Of a DNA stretch of 41,520 nucleotides, positions 31,101 to 38,690 are shown in pieces. Position numbers and translations under genes: made by a program. How positions within the stretch are numbered: position 1 is the stretch's first letter; each line of letters opens with the position of its first letter. Source of the DNA: Gammaproteobacteria bacterium (GTDB taxonomy: Bacteria; Pseudomonadota; Gammaproteobacteria; Pseudomonadales; Azotimanducaceae); assembly GCA_030428905.1 (NCBI GenBank), contig JAUIED010000023.1:1-41520 (forward strand), read 5' to 3'. Under the pieces are notes generated by a model. That model was not told the DNA's origin. It saw nothing but the letters and a program-made list of their open reading frames with translations, and did no database searches.

Positions 31101-31318
31101 TGAGTAAGTACGCATTTGCCAAAGCAGGCATCGACGAGGCAGAGAAACAGGCCGCCGCCGGCGGTGTGGACCGCGCAGATGTTCTGCTGGCGCTGATCGT
31201 TTCCGCCATCCAGGGCTATGCCGAGTGCGCCGGCTCCGAGGAGGCGCGTAAAGCGCTGACCTACGAGCTCGACCACCTCGGCGGCTCGGTGGATACCGTG
31301 TTTCTGCGGTCCCGCTGA
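31100..31318 (+). CDS. small soluble helical protein, unrecognised
   Basis: A 72-residue protein with alternating helices and no membrane segment (GVDRADVLLALIVSAIQGYA in the middle, ending TVFLRSR). I do not recognise it. The start overlaps the usp stop by one base, and the next gene follows at once, so it is part of that operon. The sequence pattern supports a real gene, but nothing shows what it does. Confidence 0.65.
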   Translation: MSKYAFAKAGIDEAEKQAAAGGVDRADVLLALIVSAIQGYAECAGSEEARKALTYELDHLGGSVDTVFLRSR

Positions 31319-31319
31319 T

Positions 31320-32549
31320 CTGGAGTTCGACACCGCAAGAGCCCTCGGCGTCGCGCTGACGGCAGGGGTCGTTCTCGGCCTGGAGCGGGGTTGGACCCAC
31401 GCCGCCGACGGCGAAGCCAACCCCGGCATCCGCACATTTGCACTGACGGCCCTGCTCGGCGGATTACTCGCGCGTCTGGATCAGACCGTACTGGTACCCA
31501 TGGGCTTCGTCGCCGTCGCAGCCCTTGCGCTGCTCGGCTACCGCACCACCAGCAAACGCTTCAACGACTATGGCTACACCACGGAGATCGCCCTGGTGGT
31601 GGCTTATGCCTGCGGTATCACCGCCGGCCTGGGTGAACTCCTGCTGGCTATTTCCACCGCCGCGGTAGCTGCCCTGATCCTCGGCCTCAAACCCGAGCTG
31701 CACGGATTCGTGCAACGCCTGAAGCGGCTGGAAGTGCTTTCCACCATCCAACTGCTGGTGGTGGCTGTCGTGCTGCTACCGCTGCTGCCGAACCGCGACG
31801 TATGGATGGAGGGGCTGAACTTCCGCACCATCGGCTGGTTCGTGTTGTTGATTCTCGGATTGTCCTATCTGGGCTATGTGAGCGTGCGCACCCTCGGTGA
31901 CCGGCTGGGCATACTGCTCACCGCCCTGTTCGGCGGCCTGACATCCTCCACCGCCGTGACCGCTACGCTTTCACGCATGGCCAGCACGCAGCCGCAAGCC
32001 GTCCCATTGCTCGCCGCCGGCGTGTTGCTCGCCTGTGCCGTCATGCCAATCCGCCTGTTGGTTCTCACCAGCGTGGTGAACGACGCTCTGGCAAACCACC
32101 TTGGCGGCGCGCTCATCGTCCTCGCCGCCGTACCGGTCGGCGTGGCCATCTGGCTGGTGCTGCGTCATCGCGATGCAGACGCGGCCGCAAGCCTCGCCCT
32201 GAACAATCCGCTGGAGCTGAAGGGTGCTGCGCTGTTCGCTGTGTTCCTGACCGCGCTGTTCATCGCCGTGCCCTGGCTGGAAGGCCGTTTTGGCTCCAGC
32301 GGCCTGTACATTGCCGCGCTGATCTCAGGCCTGACCGATGTGGACGCCATCGGCCTGACACTGGCAGAGAAATCCATCACCACAACCGCAGCCGACATCG
32401 CCGCGTTCGGCATCCTGCTGGCTGCGTGGTCGAACACCGTAGTGAAGGCTGTGCTCGCCGCGGCGCTGTCCCGCGGGCGCCTGACCCGGCTGGTGACGGG
32501 GACGCTCATCGCGGCTGTACTATCGACGGCTCTATTCCACATGTTCTGA
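31320..32549 (+). CDS. DUF4010/MgtC-like polytopic membrane protein, unusual start
   Basis: A protein of about 409 residues with ten or more membrane helices. The N-terminal part has LGLERGWTH and PGIRTFALTALLGGLLA, the typical G-LERE and GIRTF motifs of MgtC/DUF4010 proteins; a second block (LGDRLGILLTALFGGLTSSTAVT and GLTDVDAIGLTLAE) is the DUF4010 core. No ATG, GTG or TTG lies in frame between 31320 and 31500, yet coding clearly runs through that stretch. The likely start is the CTG at 31320, 2 bases after the preceding stop. The transported ion is unknown. If only the ATG at 31500 is used the first two motifs would be lost. Confidence 0.82.
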   Translation: MEFDTARALGVALTAGVVLGLERGWTHAADGEANPGIRTFALTALLGGLLARLDQTVLVPMGFVAVAALALLGYRTTSKRFNDYGYTTEIALVVAYACGITAGLGELLLAISTAAVAALILGLKPELHGFVQRLKRLEVLSTIQLLVVAVVLLPLLPNRDVWMEGLNFRTIGWFVLLILGLSYLGYVSVRTLGDRLGILLTALFGGLTSSTAVTATLSRMASTQPQAVPLLAAGVLLACAVMPIRLLVLTSVVNDALANHLGGALIVLAAVPVGVAIWLVLRHRDADAAASLALNNPLELKGAALFAVFLTALFIAVPWLEGRFGSSGLYIAALISGLTDVDAIGLTLAEKSITTTAADIAAFGILLAAWSNTVVKAVLAAALSRGRLTRLVTGTLIAAVLSTALFHMF

Positions 32550-32631
32550 ACCACATGTTGTGAACCTGGCCCGCTGCTGCGACCTGCGTTATGTTCAACG
32601 GTCACATCAGTTTGGGGAAAGGGGCAAGCGC

Positions 32632-33912
32632 ATGAAATTCGGCATCTTCTACGAGCATCAACTGCCGCGACCGTGGCGCGACGGCGACGAGCAGCGCCTG
32701 TTCAACGAGGCCCTCGACCAGGTGCAGCTCGCCGACGAGTTGGGGCTCGACTACGCCTGGGAGGTGGAGCACCACTTTCTCGAGGAGTATTCACACTCCT
32801 CCGCTCCGGAAGTATTTCTCGCCGCCTGCTCACAGCGCACGAAGAACATTCGCCTGGGCCAGGGCATCCGGCAGGTCATTCCGCAGTACAACCATCCGGC
32901 CCGCACCGCCGAGGTGATCGCAACGCTGGACCTCGTATCCAACGGCCGCGTGGATTTCGGCACCGGTGAGTCCTCTGCGGAGCTGGAGCTTGGCGGCTTC
33001 GGCATTCCAGTGGAGCAGAAGCGTGAAATGTATCTGGAAGCCACCGAACAGATCGCCAACATCCTCGCCATGGACCCCTACCCTGGCTACGAAGGCAAGT
33101 TCTTCTCCATGCCGTGCAGAAACCTCGTACCGAAGTCCGTGCAGAAACCGCACCCCCCGCTGTGGGTGGCCTGCTCGCAGCGCGACACCATCCGCATGGC
33201 GGCCAGGCTCGGCATCGGTGCCCTTACCTTTGCTTTCGTCGACCCTCTGGAGGCGAAAGACTGGGTGGATGAGTACTACAGCATCATCAAGAGCGACGCC
33301 TGCGTGCCCATCGGCCACGCCGTGAACGCCAACATCTGCATGGTGTCGAGCTTCTCCTGTCACGAAGATCGCGAGCAGGCAGTGCGCAACGGCCTGGAAG
33401 GCTTCGAGTTCTTCGGCTACGCGCTCGGCAGCCTGTATGGATTCGGCGAGCACAAACCCGGCCGCACCAATCTCTGGGAGAACTTCCAGAAAGCGCAGGC
33501 GGCCAAGCGCGCGCTCGACAGCACCGACTACAACAATGCCCTTTCCGGCGCTGCCGGCGGCATCGGCACGCCGGAGGATCTCACCGAGCACCTGCGCAAG
33601 TTCGCCGAGGTCGGCGTGGACCAGGTGACATTCATCCAGCAGGCCGGCAACAACCGGCACGAGGACATCTGCCACTCGCTGGAGCTCTTCGCATCGCAGG
33701 TCATGCCCGAATTCAAGGCCGGCGAGGCCGAGCGCGAAGCGAGGAAGCAGGCAGAGCTGGCACCGTATATCGAGGCTGCGCTTGCCCGAAAGCCATTCAT
33801 GAAGCCGCTCGCTGACGACGAAATTCCAACGTTCGAAGCGCTCGGCCGGCGCATCTCGGAAGAGAGTGCCAAAACCGACAGTTCAATCTACGAGGAGCCG
33901 TCCGCCGGGTGA
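32632..33912 (+). CDS. LLM-class flavin-dependent oxidoreductase (luciferase-like)
   Basis: A 426-residue protein of the bacterial luciferase family. MKFGIFYEHQLPRPW starts the first strand, LGLDYAWEVEHHFLEEYS, then IRLGQGIRQVIPQYNHPARTAE and ATLDLVSNGRVDFGTGESS are hallmark segments for F420- or FMN-dependent monooxygenases. The C-terminus is longer than usual and acidic. The family oxidises alkanals, alkanesulfonates or polyketide-like substrates using reduced flavin and O2; the substrate here is unknown. AAGGGG precedes the ATG at 32632 at spacing about 8. It lies between the DUF4010 gene and the oxidase operon. Confidence 0.9.
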   Translation: MKFGIFYEHQLPRPWRDGDEQRLFNEALDQVQLADELGLDYAWEVEHHFLEEYSHSSAPEVFLAACSQRTKNIRLGQGIRQVIPQYNHPARTAEVIATLDLVSNGRVDFGTGESSAELELGGFGIPVEQKREMYLEATEQIANILAMDPYPGYEGKFFSMPCRNLVPKSVQKPHPPLWVACSQRDTIRMAARLGIGALTFAFVDPLEAKDWVDEYYSIIKSDACVPIGHAVNANICMVSSFSCHEDREQAVRNGLEGFEFFGYALGSLYGFGEHKPGRTNLWENFQKAQAAKRALDSTDYNNALSGAAGGIGTPEDLTEHLRKFAEVGVDQVTFIQQAGNNRHEDICHSLELFASQVMPEFKAGEAEREARKQAELAPYIEAALARKPFMKPLADDEIPTFEALGRRISEESAKTDSSIYEEPSAG

Positions 33913-33924
33913 CAGTTCTGGCAG

Positions 33925-33956
33925 ACTACGTAGCGCTTTTCGGAAACTACGGGTAG
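33925..33956 (+). promoter_or_regulatory. tandem ACTACG sites before the cbb3 operon
   Basis: ACTACGTAG (33925-33933) and ACTACGGGTAGG (33946-33957) start 21 bp apart, two helical turns, so both would face the same side of DNA. The first contains TACGTAG. TAGACT at 33977-33982 is a plausible -10 (4 of 6), which would put the sites about -64 and -43. It could be a FixJ site, but no FNR box is present here. Confidence 0.4.
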
Positions 33957-34014
33957 GTCCGGCCTCACAGCAAACCTAGACTTTCGGCCACAAAAACCAA
34001 GAACGGACGCTCCC

Positions 34015-35460
34015 GTGGTCGATCAACCAAATTACGACTTCAAAGTCGTGCGCGCTTTTGCCGTCATGACCGTGGTGTGGGGTATCGTCGGCATGGCCGT
34101 CGGTCTCCTGCTCGCCGGTCAGATGGCCTGGCCCGCACTCAACTTCGATATCCCGTGGCTCAGCTTCGGCCGCTTGCGACCGCTGCACACCAACGCCGTG
34201 ATCTTCGCATTCGGCGGCTGCGCACTGATGGCGAGCGCGTTCTACGCCGTGCAGCGCACCTGCCAGGTGCCGCTGATCTCCTCGAAGCTTGCGTGGTTCG
34301 TGTTCTACGGCTGGCAGACCGTGATCGTGCTCGCCGCCATCACGCTGCCGCTGGGCATCACCACGTCGAAAGAGTACGCGGAGCTCGAGTGGCCCATCGA
34401 TATTCTCATCGCCGTGGTGTGGGTGGCGTTCGGCATCGTCTTTTTCGGCACCATCGGTAAGCGCAAGGTCGAACACATCTATGTGGCGAACTGGTTCTTC
34501 GGCGCGCTGATCATCGGCGTCGCTGTTCTGCACATCTTCAACAGCCTCGCGTTGCCCGTGAGTATGTTCAAGAGTTACTCGGCCTACGCCGGTGCGATGG
34601 ATGCCATGATGCAGTGGTGGTACGGGCACAACGCGGTGGGCTTTTTCCTCACCGCCGGGTTCCTCGGCATCATGTACTACTTCGTGCCGAAACAGGCGGG
34701 CCGGCCGGTGTATTCCTACCGGCTGTCCATCGTGCATTTCTGGGCGTTGATCGCCATCTACGTTTGGGCTGGCCCGCACCATCTGCACTACACATCACTA
34801 CCGGACTGGGCGCAGAGCCTGGGCATGGTGATGTCGCTGGTGCTGCTGGCACCGTCCTGGGGCGGCATGATCAACGGCATCATGACCTTGTCAGGCGCCT
34901 GGGACAAACTGCGTACCGATCCCATCATCAAATTCCTGATCGTCTCTATCTCCTTCTACGGCATGTCCACTTTCGAAGGGCCGATGATGTCCATCAAGAC
35001 GATCAACGCCCTGTCGCACAACACCGACTGGACCATCGGCCACGTGCACTCCGGCGCGCTGGGCTGGGTAGCAATGGTGAGCATCGGCTCCATGTACCAC
35101 CTGCTGCCGATCATGTTCGGCCGCAAGGCGGGAGAGATGTACAGTGTCAAGCTGATCAATCTGCACTTCTGGCTGTCCACCATCGGTACCGTCATCTACA
35201 TCGCCTCAATGTGGGTCAACGGCCTGCTGCAGGGGCTGATGTGGCGAGCGACCTCCATCGACGGCACGCTGACCTACAGCTTCGCCGAGGTCGTGGAAGC
35301 CAGCTACCCCGGCTACTACGCGCGCTTCATCGGCGGAGCCATCTTCTTCACCGGCATGCTGATCATGGCCTACAACGTCATCCAGACGGCGAAAGGAAAG
35401 ACCCGCGACGAAGCCGAGGCGCCTGCAACGCCGCTCATCAACCGACCGGTGGAGGCCTGA
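34015..35460 (+). CDS. ccoN: cytochrome cbb3 oxidase catalytic subunit I
   Basis: A 481-residue, 12-helix subunit. His58 ([10 protein letters not shown]) is a haem b ligand, the GPHHLHY segment at about 252-258 has CuB ligands, and [10 protein letters not shown] near 341-350 holds the low- and high-spin haem ligands. CcoN reduces O2 at a haem b3-CuB site with very high affinity and pumps protons. Translation starts at GTG 34015 following CGGACG, a weak ribosome site; the family N-terminus fits. It is first of the operon and ends 1 base before ccoO. Confidence 0.97.
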   Translation: MVDQPNYDFKVVRAFAVMTVVWGIVGMAVGLLLAGQMAWPALNFDIPWLSFGRLRPLHTNAVIFAFGGCALMASAFYAVQRTCQVPLISSKLAWFVFYGWQTVIVLAAITLPLGITTSKEYAELEWPIDILIAVVWVAFGIVFFGTIGKRKVEHIYVANWFFGALIIGVAVLHIFNSLALPVSMFKSYSAYAGAMDAMMQWWYGHNAVGFFLTAGFLGIMYYFVPKQAGRPVYSYRLSIVHFWALIAIYVWAGPHHLHYTSLPDWAQSLGMVMSLVLLAPSWGGMINGIMTLSGAWDKLRTDPIIKFLIVSISFYGMSTFEGPMMSIKTINALSHNTDWTIGHVHSGALGWVAMVSIGSMYHLLPIMFGRKAGEMYSVKLINLHFWLSTIGTVIYIASMWVNGLLQGLMWRATSIDGTLTYSFAEVVEASYPGYYARFIGGAIFFTGMLIMAYNVIQTAKGKTRDEAEAPATPLINRPVEA

Positions 35461-35461
35461 C

Positions 35462-36079
35462 ATGAAGCACGCAACCATCGAAAAACGCGTTGGGCTGTTG
35501 ATCGCCTTTACACTGATCGCCGTGAGCATCGGCGGTATCGTCGAGATCTTCCCGATGCTGTTCGACCAGGCTGGCACCAAGCCGGTACCCAATCTGAAAC
35601 CCTACACAGCAGTGGAGCTGGAAGGCCGCGACATCTACATCCGCGAAGGCTGCGTGGGCTGCCACACGCAGATGGTGCGCACGCTGCGCAGCGAATCGCA
35701 GCGTTACGGCCACTACTCCGTGGCGGGTGAGGATGTCTACGAACGTCCGTTCCTGTGGGGCTCGAAGCGCACCGGTCCGGACCTCGCCCGGGTGGGTGGC
35801 CGCTACAGCGACGACTGGCATCGCGCGCACCTGGCAGATCCACGCAGCGTGGTGCCGGTGTCAAACATGCCGGCCTACCCCTGGCTCTTCGACAACAACT
35901 TAGACGGTGCCGACACCGCAGCCAAGATGCGCACCCTGCGCACGCTCGGCGTGCCGTATACGGACGAAGACATCGCCGGCGCGAGCGCGGCGGTTGAAGG
36001 TGTAGCGGAAAGCGAAGCGTTGATCGCCTATCTGCAGTCACTCGGCCGCGACATGCAGGGCTACGGAGGTGACCAATGA
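35462..36079 (+). CDS. ccoO: cbb3 oxidase monohaem subunit II
   Basis: A 205-residue membrane-anchored cytochrome c. An N-terminal helix (residues 10-30) is followed by CVGCH at 64-68 and the axial Met in [11 protein letters not shown] near 136-146. It receives electrons from CcoP and passes them to CcoN. The stop overlaps the ccoQ start (ATGA). Confidence 0.97.
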   Translation: MKHATIEKRVGLLIAFTLIAVSIGGIVEIFPMLFDQAGTKPVPNLKPYTAVELEGRDIYIREGCVGCHTQMVRTLRSESQRYGHYSVAGEDVYERPFLWGSKRTGPDLARVGGRYSDDWHRAHLADPRSVVPVSNMPAYPWLFDNNLDGADTAAKMRTLRTLGVPYTDEDIAGASAAVEGVAESEALIAYLQSLGRDMQGYGGDQ

Positions 36080-36246
36080 GCACCATGAGTTTTTCGCTCA
36101 TCTGCGTGGTCATCGCCTTCACGGCGCTCGTGGTGTGGGTCTACTGGCCCGGCAACAAGGCACGCTTCGAGGCACGCGGCCGTATCCCGCTGGATGAGTT
36201 CAGCGAGGCTGGCACAACGAGGAAGGAGAGCAGCAATGATGAGTAG
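36076..36246 (+). CDS. ccoQ: cbb3 oxidase small subunit
   Basis: A 56-residue protein with one membrane helix ([20 protein letters not shown]) and the basic [15 protein letters not shown] segment that is typical of CcoQ, which stabilises the cbb3 complex. The ATG at 36076 overlaps the ccoO stop, and its last 11 bases overlap the ccoP start. It is easy to miss because of its size. Confidence 0.9.
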   Translation: MSTMSFSLICVVIAFTALVVWVYWPGNKARFEARGRIPLDEFSEAGTTRKESSNDE

Positions 36247-37114
36247 CGCCTGGTCATGGTTCGTGATCATTGGCACGGTCGTGAGCCTGGTTGCCATGCT
36301 GTGGCTGCTGTTCGCCAACCGCACCACCGGTGGCGAGGAGAAAACCACCGGCCACACCTGGGACGGCATCGAGGAGCTCGACAGCCCGCTACCCATGTGG
36401 TGGGTGTGGGGGTTCGTGATCACCATCGTCTTCGCCGCCATCTACCTCGTCTACTACCCAGGTCTCGGCAATGTCGAAGGTGTAGGCAACTGGAGTTCCC
36501 AGGGTCAGCACGATGCCGAAATCGCCGCCCATGAGGATCGTTTTGCGCCGCTCTACGACCGTCTCGGAGCGCTTTCCGAAGCAGAACTGATCGCCGATCG
36601 CAGCGCCATGCAGGTGGGCCGGAGGCTCTTTCTCAACAATTGCGCCACCTGCCATGGTATCGGCGCCACGGGCAGCTTCGGCTTCCCGGACCTAACGGAT
36701 GCAGAGTGGATCTGGGGTGATGACTTCAATGCGGTGAAGGCCACCATCATGAACGGTCGTCAGGCTGTTATGGCGCCCTGGGGCGCCGCACTGGGCGACC
36801 AGGGCGTGACAGAGGTAGCCACCTACGTGCGCAGCCTAGCCGGGCTGGAACACGATGCGGATGTGGCCGAAGCAGGCAAGGCCCGCTTCAACATTTTCTG
36901 TGTGGCCTGTCATGGCGCCGACGGCAAGGGTAACCCCATGCTCGGCGCGCCGAACCTCACTAACGACCTGTGGTTGTACGGCTCCAGCATCGAAGAGATC
37001 AGCTTCACCGTACGCAACGGCCGCAGTGGTTACATGCCAGCGTTCAACGATTTGTTGAGCGAACAACAGGTACACATACTCGCAGGCTACGTGCGGAGCC
37101 TGTCAGCAGAATGA
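36236..37114 (+). CDS. ccoP: cbb3 oxidase dihaem subunit III
   Basis: A 292-residue protein with two N-terminal helices (about 6-26 and 54-76) and two c-type haem motifs, CATCH at 136-140 and CVACH at 222-226. It is the electron entry subunit of the oxidase. AAGGAG stands 7 bases before ATG 36236; the next codon is also ATG (36239), so the first residue is uncertain by one. Its stop overlaps the ccoG start (ATGA). Confidence 0.97.
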   Translation: MMSSAWSWFVIIGTVVSLVAMLWLLFANRTTGGEEKTTGHTWDGIEELDSPLPMWWVWGFVITIVFAAIYLVYYPGLGNVEGVGNWSSQGQHDAEIAAHEDRFAPLYDRLGALSEAELIADRSAMQVGRRLFLNNCATCHGIGATGSFGFPDLTDAEWIWGDDFNAVKATIMNGRQAVMAPWGAALGDQGVTEVATYVRSLAGLEHDADVAEAGKARFNIFCVACHGADGKGNPMLGAPNLTNDLWLYGSSIEEISFTVRNGRSGYMPAFNDLLSEQQVHILAGYVRSLSAE

Positions 37115-38538
37115 ACGGCTCGCCTCACGGCAACGGCTCGACGGACGGCGCTGAATCGGGAGATCCCGTCCGCCTGGAAGGGTTCGGGCCGAAGGATCTC
37201 TATCAGCGGCGGGAGAAGATCTTCACCCGCTATGTGGGTGGAATTTTTCAACGCCTGCGTTTCTACACCGGGTGGCCGTTGCTGGTGGGCTACTTCGCCG
37301 TTCCCTGGCTGAACTGGGGCGAACGGCAGATGGTGCTGTTCGATCTGCCCGCGCGACAGTTCCACATACTCGGGCTGACCATCTGGCCGCAGGATCTGTG
37401 GCTCCTGGGCTGGCTCCTCATGATCGCGGCGTTTGGCCTCTTCACGGTGACCACCATCGTCGGGCGCCTGTGGTGCGGCTACACCTGCCCACAAACCGTC
37501 TGGACCGCCATCTTCATGTGGATGGAGCAGGTAGCGGAAGGCCCGCGCCACCAGCGCATGCGTTTGGAGCAGGCGCCGATGAGCCTCACAAAGGTGCGTA
37601 AACGCGCCTTCAAGCATGCCATGTGGTTGGGTTGGGCATTCCTCACGGGGCTGACGTTCGTTGGCTATTTCACGCCCATACGCGAGCTGACTGCTGACTT
37701 TTTGACGCTGGAGGTCACCGGCTGGGCAGCGTTCTGGACCCTGTTCTTCACAGGTGCTACCTACGTCAACGCAGGCTGGATGCGTGAGCAAGTGTGCAAA
37801 TACATGTGCCCCTACGCACGCTTTCAGTCGGCCATGTTCGACAAGGACACGCTCATCGTCTCCTACGACGCCGCACGGGGTGAGCCGCGCGGCTCGCGCA
37901 AACGCGGTGAGGCGCAAGACACACTTGGGGACTGCATCGACTGCCAACTCTGCGTGCAGGTCTGCCCGACAGGTATCGATATACGCAACGGTCTGCAGTA
38001 CGAGTGCATCGGCTGCGCCCACTGCATCGATGCCTGCGCGCAGGTGATGGAGAAGATGGATTACCCGCCAGGTCTCATCCGCTACACCACAGAACACGAG
38101 CTGGCAGGCGGCAACACCCATTGGCTGCGCGGCCGAAGTATCGGCTATGCCGCGGTGTGCGTGGTGCTCATGGTGGCCTTCGGTTACGCCTTGACGGTTC
38201 GCAGCCCGTTCGCGTTCGACATCATCCGCGAGCGCGACACGCTGTATCACCTGCAGGCAGACGGCCGGGTGCGCAATGACTATCAGCTCAAAGTCATGAA
38301 CAAAACTCAGACCGGAGGAAGCTATACGGTGCGTGTGGCATCTCCTGAGAGTATCCGGCTGATCTCCAGGGACAGTCTCACCATCGACGCAGGAGAGGTG
38401 TTCGATACCACCATGCAGCTCGTAAGCAACGATTCCAGCCGCGCCAACGTCAAGGTAGAGATCGAAGTGTGCCAGGACGCCAGATGCGTGCTTGAGGAGA
38501 CGCGGTTCCTGAGCCCCATGGGGAGCGCGCCACGATGA
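37111..38538 (+). CDS. ccoG: cbb3 oxidase assembly ferredoxin
   Basis: A 475-residue membrane protein. Five helices carry CGYTCPQTVW and CKYMCPYARF motifs, and two 4Fe-4S ferredoxin clusters follow (CIDCQLCVQVCP and CIGCAHCIDAC, near residues 275-310). A C-terminal Ig-like domain ends it. CcoG is reported to reduce Cu(II) for oxidase assembly. It is coupled to ccoP by an ATGA overlap and to the next small gene likewise. Confidence 0.95.
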   Translation: MNGSPHGNGSTDGAESGDPVRLEGFGPKDLYQRREKIFTRYVGGIFQRLRFYTGWPLLVGYFAVPWLNWGERQMVLFDLPARQFHILGLTIWPQDLWLLGWLLMIAAFGLFTVTTIVGRLWCGYTCPQTVWTAIFMWMEQVAEGPRHQRMRLEQAPMSLTKVRKRAFKHAMWLGWAFLTGLTFVGYFTPIRELTADFLTLEVTGWAAFWTLFFTGATYVNAGWMREQVCKYMCPYARFQSAMFDKDTLIVSYDAARGEPRGSRKRGEAQDTLGDCIDCQLCVQVCPTGIDIRNGLQYECIGCAHCIDACAQVMEKMDYPPGLIRYTTEHELAGGNTHWLRGRSIGYAAVCVVLMVAFGYALTVRSPFAFDIIRERDTLYHLQADGRVRNDYQLKVMNKTQTGGSYTVRVASPESIRLISRDSLTIDAGEVFDTTMQLVSNDSSRANVKVEIEVCQDARCVLEETRFLSPMGSAPR

Positions 38539-38690
38539 AGCGATTCATGATTGGCCTGTTGATTGCGATTCCCCTGTCGAGCGTGGCACTTGGCGCGGTG
38601 ATGATCTACCTGGCTACCAGCAGCACGGATGTGGACGTAGAGCTCGAAGCCCGCCCCTTGAGCAAAACGAGCTGGCGGAGCGAGACGTGA
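38535..38690 (+). CDS. very small FixH-position membrane protein
   Basis: A 51-residue protein with one membrane helix (FMIGLLIAIPLSSVALGAVMIYL) followed by a short tail ending PLSKTSWRSET. It takes the place of fixH/ccoH between ccoG and ccoI, but FixH is about 150 residues with a periplasmic domain; here only an anchor and a 25-residue tail remain. The overlaps with both neighbours (ATGA, GTGA) and the membrane helix support a real gene. It may be a short CcoH form. Confidence 0.75.
   Translation: MKRFMIGLLIAIPLSSVALGAVMIYLATSSTDVDVELEARPLSKTSWRSET

Noticed and set aside
34015-35460. Nitric oxide reductase NorB instead of CcoN
   Set aside because: The following genes are the complete ccoO, ccoQ and ccoP series with maturation genes, and CcoN-type segments such as GPHHLHY are present.
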